From positions 1-23,534 of IMG/VR virus record IMGVR_UViG_3300025889_000965: a DNA stretch of 23,534 bases; one strand, written 5' to 3'. Shown here in pieces: positions 19,879 through 23,534 of this stretch. The notes below the pieces were generated by a model. That model made no database searches, had not been told where the DNA came from, and was given only the letters and a program-made list of their open reading frames with translations. This DNA is from a virus. Position 1 is the stretch's first letter; each line of letters begins with the position of its first letter. The position numbers and the translations under genes are program-made.

Positions 19879-20940
19879 TCAGCCCATGATCCAGTTGTTA
19901 GCCGTGCACCACTTGGTGAATGAGGCGTTCAGGGCTGCAAACTTCGCACGCTGCGGGATACGCAGGAACTGGTTGACGAACACTGCTTGCAGCTCCATCG
20001 GCAAGCGCTTCATGTACACCATGACGGCGTCGAGCGTGTCCTCTGTGGTGCGAGTGATCGCACGGTGCACCAGCATCATGCACATCGTCGGCGTGTCGGG
20101 CACCGGGGCTTGGAGCGGGCTCGTCACGATCGCCCTCCACGAGGGCAGCTTGTTGCCCATCTGCACGTAGACGTGCAGATCAGCGGCGGCGCGAGCGCCG
20201 ATCAGGCCAGCGAGCAGGCCCCGCATGGTGTCGTCATCGAGGTGCTCGGCGTCGTTGAGCACGCGACCGGCAGCGGTCATGCTGCGCGGAGAGCAGAAGG
20301 CCTTGCGACTCGGGTCCTTGCGGTGCCAGATGTAGGGGTTCTGGTCCGGGTTGGCCACGGTGTCGTCGTCGGCCAGCACCTGCGGGGTCTCATCCACCCA
20401 CGCCAGGACGGCGGGGTTGCCGTCGTTGGCCAGCGAGTAGTTCTTGTACTCCTCGACGGTGGGCTTGCGCATCGCGATCACCGACATGCGGTTGCGGACA
20501 TGCAACTGGAGCGTGTCACCCACACCCTCGGAGCTGAGGTTCGTGGTACAAAAAACAACGCTATCTCCGACAGAATTGTCTCTGGGAAGTGGACGGTTCC
20601 CCACCCGGCGGTCGAGCACGACGGGGAGCAGTGCGTTCTGAACACTGCGCGGAGCCTTACCGAACTCGTCCAGGCAGATGACGACAGGCTGTTCGCCATG
20701 CACACCGAACACCTCGTTGGGATAGAAGGTGCTGGTCCCCGTGGTGTGGTTGACGCTCGGGATCTGAATGTCACCCACGTCGATCTGGGTGCAGTCGATG
20801 TACACCTTGCGGTGCGCCGGCATGTTGAGCATGCCGAGGATGGAGGACTTGCCCGAGCCCGAGGGGCCCTCGATCAGGACGGTGGTGTGCTGGCCGACGG
20901 CGTTGATGGCGGCGGCGCATTGGTTGATGCTGAGCTTCAT
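19879..20940 (-). CDS. MoxR/CobS-like AAA+ ATPase
   Basis: 353 aa. GPSGSGKSS (Walker A, residues 25-33), VVICLDEFGKAP (Walker B, D91/E92), CTTN (sensor 1, 131-134) and HVRNRM (arginine-finger-like R149/R151) mark an AAA+ ATPase of the MoxR/CobS type. Proteins of this type use ATP to remodel or load metal/cofactor into a partner, usually together with a VWA protein; in cobalamin synthesis CobS pairs with CobT. The VWA partner is encoded 45-245 nt downstream, and a DUF3150 protein upstream. Start ATG 20940 has the leader CTAGGAAGCACATC. The C-terminal 150 residues are less conserved and end with CTANNWIMG, a possible partner-recognition region. Confidence 0.88.
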   Translation of the reverse strand: MKLSINQCAAAINAVGQHTTVLIEGPSGSGKSSILGMLNMPAHRKVYIDCTQIDVGDIQIPSVNHTTGTSTFYPNEVFGVHGEQPVVICLDEFGKAPRSVQNALLPVVLDRRVGNRPLPRDNSVGDSVVFCTTNLSSEGVGDTLQLHVRNRMSVIAMRKPTVEEYKNYSLANDGNPAVLAWVDETPQVLADDDTVANPDQNPYIWHRKDPSRKAFCSPRSMTAAGRVLNDAEHLDDDTMRGLLAGLIGARAAADLHVYVQMGNKLPSWRAIVTSPLQAPVPDTPTMCMMLVHRAITRTTEDTLDAVMVYMKRLPMELQAVFVNQFLRIPQRAKFAALNASFTKWCTANNWIMG

Positions 20941-20982
20941 GATGTGCTTCCTAGAGGTTTAACCCGGGCCTTGCCCGGGCGG
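20936..20982 (-). promoter_or_regulatory. Repeated CTAGGA leader and GC hairpin before the AAA+ gene
   Basis: The leader CTAGGAAGCACATCATG is repeated exactly upstream of the 66-aa gene (21182-21202); including flanking bases 21 nt are identical. Behind it, on the far side from the start, CCCGGGC-AAG-GCCCGGG (20963-20979) forms a 7-bp hairpin. Confidence 0.6.
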
Positions 20983-20985
20983 GGT

Positions 20986-21186
20986 TTACTTGACGAAGTT
21001 ATCCTTGGTCCAAATGACGAGCATACGAGCGTCAAGCACGGCGTCTTTAACGGACTCGAAATACTCGGGGGAGAACTCCATCATTGGGTTCTCTGACATC
21101 AGGTAGCGCTCCAGATCTGTGCTCGCAGCGGAGAGAAGGCGGTCGATTTCGCGCACAGCGTCTTGGATGTTGTCGGGTTGTTTCAT
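20986..21186 (-). CDS. Small helical protein in the AAA+/VWA module (66 aa)
   Basis: Start ATG 21186 (MKQPDNIQDAVREID) uses the repeated CTAGGAAGCACATC leader, which the longer frame lacks. The protein is helical and acidic (RLLSAASTDLERYLM, EYFESVKDAVLDARMLVIW), with no membrane segment. It is unknown, and lies between DUF3150 and the AAA+ ATPase. Its shared leader with the ATPase gene suggests co-regulation. Confidence 0.65.
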   Translation of the reverse strand: MKQPDNIQDAVREIDRLLSAASTDLERYLMSENPMMEFSPEYFESVKDAVLDARMLVIWTKDNFVK

Positions 21187-21236
21187 GATGTGCTTCCTAG
21201 AGATTGATTTACTGGTAAAGGGGCCGAAGCCCCGGG
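21182..21236 (-). promoter_or_regulatory. Leader with CTAGGA repeat, TTTACTGGTAAA palindrome and UUCG hairpin
   Basis: From the start codon outwards on the minus strand: CTAGGAAGCACATC (21-nt repeat 21182-21202), the 12-bp palindrome (21208-21219), and a 5-bp stem with a UUCG loop GGGGC-TTCG-GCCCC (21220-21233). The stem is followed by CTTTACC on the minus strand, so it could partly terminate upstream transcription. Confidence 0.55.
21208..21219. promoter_or_regulatory. TTTACTGGTAAA palindrome (copy 2)
   Basis: A 12-bp palindrome between the UUCG hairpin and the CTAGGA leader of the 66-aa gene, 22 nt upstream of its start codon. Confidence 0.6.
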
Positions 21237-21238
21237 GT

Positions 21239-22171
21239 TCAAAGAGCGAACTTGTCGAGGATGTCGTCCATCGCCTGCTTCGTGGCATGCTGGAGTTCAG
21301 GGCTCTCCTTCAGCGAGCCCATGTCGACGCGGGTCAGTGCCCGCTCCAGATCACGCCGCGCTTCCTCAAGGCGCGGGTCGTTGGTGATGTTGAGGTCCGA
21401 CAACATCTTGCACAGCTCAAGGCCCTGTTCGAGCATCGAGTCGTAGAGCTTGGGGCGACGGCGCTTTTTGATCTCGACCGACACCACCGTGCCGGTGTCG
21501 TCAGTCGTGGGGACCTCCTCCACCTCGTCGGGGTCGTACTCAAGCACGGCGGTCATCCTCTCCCGCACCCACTCGACCTGGGACTTCACGCGCTGCCACG
21601 TGTCAGCCACAGCACCGGCCACACGCTCGGCGGTGGCCTTCTCGTACTGCTCAGCGAGGTGACGCTGTGCCTCGTGGCCGATGTCGACCCGGAAGTCGCC
21701 CGACGAAGGCAGTGGGCTGAGGGATAGCCCGAAGCGGAACTTCGCCGCCACCTCATCGGCCAGCGGGTACTCGCTGCGGTCGAAGAGCGAGCCCATCTCG
21801 AAGGCCTGCTTGCTGATGGCCGTGCCATAGGTGGACACGAAGACCTTCACCAGCCCGTTGAACTTGGTTTCAAACTCCGCCACCTTGGCGGTGATGTCGA
21901 GGTACTGGCGGGTGGTGATGAGGCGTGCACGGTTGTCATCCCACGGCAAGGTGCGGGAGTTGAACCACACGCGGGCCTCGCTGCGCAAGGTCTTGATGGC
22001 CTCGAGTTCAGGGCACTCGCTGAACAGGTTCTTCGAGACACTCGCTGCCTTCTTGGACTTGGCACCCTTGGTGGCCAGGACTTCGTCCTTCGTCCGCTTG
22101 TCTTGGATTCGTGCTTCCCATACAGATATGTTGAGGCTGCCGAGCATGGCGGCGGTGGTGATGTCGATCAT
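21239..22171 (-). CDS. DUF3150-type protein, partner of AAA+/VWA module
   Basis: 310 aa. The start ATG 22171 (MIDITTAAMLGSLNISVWEAR) has GGAG six bases upstream. The N-terminus (IQDKRTKDEVLATKGAKSKKAASVSKNLF) is followed by ELEAIKTLRSEARVWFNSRTLPWDDN, then ARLITTRQYLDITAKVAEFETKF (motifs in parts). This is the layout of DUF3150 proteins, which start with a short basic segment and an IKTLRSE...W..RTLPWDD core. The C-terminal half is highly charged and helical, with likely coiled coil. DUF3150 genes are commonly found beside CobS-like ATPase and CobT-like VWA genes in phages, plasmids and integrative elements; here they are again in the same order. Its biochemical role is unknown. Family call rests on motif memory. 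Confidence 0.75.
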   Translation of the reverse strand: MIDITTAAMLGSLNISVWEARIQDKRTKDEVLATKGAKSKKAASVSKNLFSECPELEAIKTLRSEARVWFNSRTLPWDDNRARLITTRQYLDITAKVAEFETKFNGLVKVFVSTYGTAISKQAFEMGSLFDRSEYPLADEVAAKFRFGLSLSPLPSSGDFRVDIGHEAQRHLAEQYEKATAERVAGAVADTWQRVKSQVEWVRERMTAVLEYDPDEVEEVPTTDDTGTVVSVEIKKRRRPKLYDSMLEQGLELCKMLSDLNITNDPRLEEARRDLERALTRVDMGSLKESPELQHATKQAMDDILDKFAL

Positions 22172-22187
22172 TTCACTCTCCGGTGAT

Positions 22188-22201
22188 GCCCCCGAAGGGG
22201 C
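22188..22201 (-). other. UUCG hairpin upstream of DUF3150 gene
   Basis: GCCCC-TTCG-GGGGC on the minus strand forms a 5-bp stem with an extra-stable UUCG loop, just upstream of the ribosome-binding site of the DUF3150 gene. No U-tract follows. Confidence 0.6.
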
Positions 22202-22210
22202 GGGGTTGGG

Positions 22211-22441
22211 TTAATTAAACGTGATGAAACACACGAGGCATTCCCCGTGCGGGCGGAGTTCGATCATGTCGCCATGATCGACGGTGACGGTGCGCTTACC
22301 CGTCCAACCCACGGCGTGCTTGGCACGTCGCACGATGCTGTACCTGCTCAAGGCGTCGGGGGCTTCGAGCGTGGCACGCTTGACCCAACCGTAGTTGGGT
22401 TCGTGACCGAACGTGTCGGTCACTTCGATGTTGATGTTCAT
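22211..22441 (-). CDS. Small unknown protein (76 aa)
   Basis: Start ATG 22441 (MNINIEVTDTFGHEPNYGW) has AGAGGA at five bases. The protein is strand-rich: residues 1-45 contain NYGWVKRATLEAP and ALSRYSIVRRAKHAVGW, and the end has RTVTVDHGDMIELRP and CLVCFITFN. A similar arrangement of N-terminal strand, WVKRAT and RRAKHAVGW.GKRT is known to me from phage hypothetical proteins. No membrane or metal signature is certain, though C-x2-C (LVC) occurs near the end. The 12-bp palindrome lies 14 nt upstream of its start. Confidence 0.68.
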   Translation of the reverse strand: MNINIEVTDTFGHEPNYGWVKRATLEAPDALSRYSIVRRAKHAVGWTGKRTVTVDHGDMIELRPHGECLVCFITFN

Positions 22442-22454
22442 GATGTCCTCTTAG

Positions 22455-22466
22455 TTTACCAGTAAA
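22455..22466. promoter_or_regulatory. TTTACCAGTAAA palindrome (copy 3)
   Basis: This 12-bp near-perfect palindrome lies 14 nt upstream of the 76-aa gene start and next to AGAGGA. The same sequence, in one or the other orientation, occurs at 14099-14110, 21208-21219 and 23517-23528. Confidence 0.6.
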
Positions 22467-22469
22467 TTG

Positions 22470-22679
22470 TCAGCGGAACAGTCCGCCCTTGTTGTTGATG
22501 CCATGCAGGTCCCGCTTGTCGGTCAAGAGCACGTAGTTCGATTTGTGCATGGGCACCACCGTCCAGCTCTTGCGCTCTTGTCGAGCGTCCTCCTCACCAC
22601 ACCACAGGCAGAGCCTGTAGCCGAGGGCGGTACGCCGGGGGTCGATGTCGTCCCCGCAGCGGGGGCATGTGTTCGTCAT
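22470..22679 (-). CDS. Small zinc-finger protein (69 aa)
   Basis: Start ATG 22679 (MTNTCPRCGDDIDPRR) has AAGGA five bases upstream. C5 and C8 (CPRCG) with C24 and C27 (CLWCGE) form a four-cysteine zinc ribbon with 15-residue spacing, a little like the TraR/DksA-type pattern (C..CG..I...R......C..CG). The remaining part has SWTVVPMHKSNYVLLTDKRD and ends with a basic NNKGGLFR. Close relatives are common in phages, unnamed. Likely binds nucleic acid or a host polymerase; that is inference. Confidence 0.78.
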   Translation of the reverse strand: MTNTCPRCGDDIDPRRTALGYRLCLWCGEEDARQERKSWTVVPMHKSNYVLLTDKRDLHGINNKGGLFR

Positions 22680-22680
22680 A

Positions 22681-22881
22681 TCAGTCCTTCGCGCCCTTGC
22701 GGGCGGGGTTGAGGTTGTCCGGTGCCACGGGGATGTCCCCCGTGCGCTTGCAGTACTCGACGCAATCGTCGTGTGATGCGTGGCGCATCACCGACAGGTG
22801 CCCGGTCGGGTTGTAGCTCGACCACTGCGTGGGATGGCTGAGCTTGGGGAGCCCCGCCTTGAGTTGGTGCCATGAGGGCAT
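22681..22881 (-). CDS. Small unknown protein (66 aa)
   Basis: Start ATG 22881 (MPSWHQLKAGLPKLS) has GAGG six bases upstream and follows the GP88-like gene stop by one base. The protein is polar, with HPTQWSSYNPTGHLSVMRHASHDDCVEYCKRTGD (in parts: HLSVMRHASHDD, CVEYC), and ends NPARKGAKD. His and Cys residues are frequent, so metal binding is possible. I do not recognise it. Confidence 0.62.
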   Translation of the reverse strand: MPSWHQLKAGLPKLSHPTQWSSYNPTGHLSVMRHASHDDCVEYCKRTGDIPVAPDNLNPARKGAKD

Positions 22882-22882
22882 G

Positions 22883-23500
22883 TCAGTACCTCTTGACCTT
22901 CTCGACGATGGTGGTCACGCCGTTGCCGGGGGTGTAGCACAGCAGGCAGTCAGCACACTTCTGCCCGGTGCAGTTCTGCTGGTCTACGTGCTCGTGCTCC
23001 AGCACGTTGTTGAACGTGCGGTCGAAGTGCTTCGGCGGGCGCTTCATGATGCTGCTGATCTTGGGGTTGCTGTAGATCAGGATCAGGTTGGCGGGCTTCG
23101 GCGTGGTACGGAAGAACTTCGACACGATGTCGTTGCGCTTGGTCCACAGGGCGAAGGACGTGCGCGGGTTGCGCTCGCAGATGAGCACGAGGTTCTGCAA
23201 GTGTGTGTCGTTGATCAGCTCCCCGTGCGCGTCGAAGCGGAAATACGCGTCCGTGATGCGCGGCAGTTCTGCCTCCGCCAGAACCCGCGAAGCGAGGGCG
23301 TCGCTGTTGCGTTGGAGGGCTGGCTGCATGTTCTTCCGATAGGAAGACAGCATGGTGTGGCTGTAGCACTTGGTGCAGATGTTGTCTGCGTCGCCCGAGG
23401 CGTTCTGCTTGATGCAGTACGGGTTGGTGCGCGTGTTGGTGCTGATGGCACGCAGGCCGTCCAACTTGCCCGTCATGGTCGAGATGTGGATAACGTTCAT
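22883..23500 (-). CDS. GP88-like Cys-rich phage protein (205 aa)
   Basis: Start ATG 23500 (MNVIHISTMTGKLDGL) has AAGGAG about ten bases upstream; the 12-bp palindrome lies 17-28 nt upstream of the ATG. Cysteines C29, C42 and C45 near the N-terminus (PYCIK, ICTKCYSH) and C177, C182, C185 and C188 near the C-terminus (NCTGQKCADCLLCYTP) form two metal-binding-like clusters. The CTKCY...N..AL layout and second cluster resemble the GP88 family (named after mycobacteriophage gene 88), which may relate to iron-sulfur or radical-SAM-like proteins. Function is not known to me. The middle has NPRTSFALWTKRNDIVSKFF and NLILIYSNPK, a strand-helix-strand segment. It is the first complete gene of the transcription unit seen here. 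Confidence 0.5.
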   Translation of the reverse strand: MNVIHISTMTGKLDGLRAISTNTRTNPYCIKQNASGDADNICTKCYSHTMLSSYRKNMQPALQRNSDALASRVLAEAELPRITDAYFRFDAHGELINDTHLQNLVLICERNPRTSFALWTKRNDIVSKFFRTTPKPANLILIYSNPKISSIMKRPPKHFDRTFNNVLEHEHVDQQNCTGQKCADCLLCYTPGNGVTTIVEKVKRY

Positions 23501-23534
23501 GCTACTGACTCCTTTATTTACCAGTAAACACTGG
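23501..23534 (-). promoter_or_regulatory. Leader of GP88-like gene with palindrome copy 4 and overlapping inverted repeat
   Basis: TTTACCAGTAAA occurs at 23517-23528. It overlaps a second inverted repeat on the minus strand, CCAGTGTTTACTGG. AAAGGAG follows towards the gene. The window ends here, so a promoter may lie just outside. Confidence 0.5.

Noticed and set aside
19987-21096. 369-codon plus-strand open frame opposite the AAA+ gene
   Set aside because: Reverse-strand shadow of the ATPase gene; composition is artificial (His/Val/Arg/Gly-rich) and there is no motif.
22829-23527. 232-codon plus-strand open frame opposite the GP88-like gene
   Set aside because: Antisense shadow; low-complexity Val/Arg/Leu/Gly composition.
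1-23534. Integrase, attachment sites, tRNA genes, CRISPR arrays or insertion sequences
   Set aside because: I looked for them and saw no convincing sign in the window.

Overview
The window reads as a segment of a tailed double-stranded DNA bacteriophage. It is GC-rich and very tightly packed. One large virion-type gene on the plus strand (it enters from the left edge and ends at 2899) converges with about 40 genes that all lie on the minus strand (23500 down to 2982). No integrase, repressor-attachment arrangement, tRNA, rRNA, CRISPR array or insertion sequence was seen. Several of the small proteins look like gene families I associate with phages of Burkholderiales or other Betaproteobacteria. 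That host assignment is inference from memory of family patterns and was not tested by a search. The phage looks lytic or at least non-integrating in this segment.

Layout. (1) 2-2899, plus: C-terminal part of a very large polyvalent protein with an LPD38-type region, of the kind ejected or packaged with the virion. (2) About 2900-2933: a strong hairpin whose T-tract faces the minus strand; it ends the long minus-strand operon at the convergent junction. (3) 2982-13677, minus: DNA replication and recombination. In transcription order these are a VRR-NUC nuclease, a family A DNA polymerase with its 3'-5' exonuclease, a small polymerase-linked protein, a RecB/Cas4-type nuclease, an HNH nuclease, a DEDDh exonuclease, an AT-richer unknown, a SNF2-like helicase, a conserved small protein, a zinc/acidic-tail protein that may bind ssDNA, a small HTH protein, an archaeo-eukaryotic-type primase fused to a helicase-type ATPase, and a small protein. 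(4) 13712-18436, minus: a dense series of small genes, many overlapping by ATGA or TGATG. It includes three genes shorter than 60 codons that are easily missed (45, 21 and 50 aa), DUF3310, two small membrane proteins and a tandem pair with related C-termini. (5) 18423-22171, minus: a MoxR/CobS-like AAA+ ATPase, a metallopeptidase-fold plus VWA protein (CobT-like) and a DUF3150-type protein, with two small unknown genes interleaved. This is the most system-like module in the window. (6) 22211-23500, minus: a GP88-like Cys-rich protein, a small zinc-finger protein and two small unknowns.

How the parts may work together. Region 3 supplies a self-contained replisome: primase-helicase, polymerase, helicase, putative SSB and several nucleases for recombination and turnover of host or phage DNA. 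Region 5 resembles MoxR-VWA chaperone pairs, which remodel or load metal/cofactor into a target complex; the target here is unknown. The regulatory signals are unusual. A 12-bp palindrome, TTTACTGGTAAA, occurs four times, three of them just upstream of ribosome binding sites in regions 5-6. A CTAGGA ribosome-binding leader recurs, in two cases as a 21-nt identical repeat. Most non-coding gaps hold a compact GC hairpin. One gene (16916-17167) is bracketed by a candidate promoter and a good terminator and may be transcribed separately.
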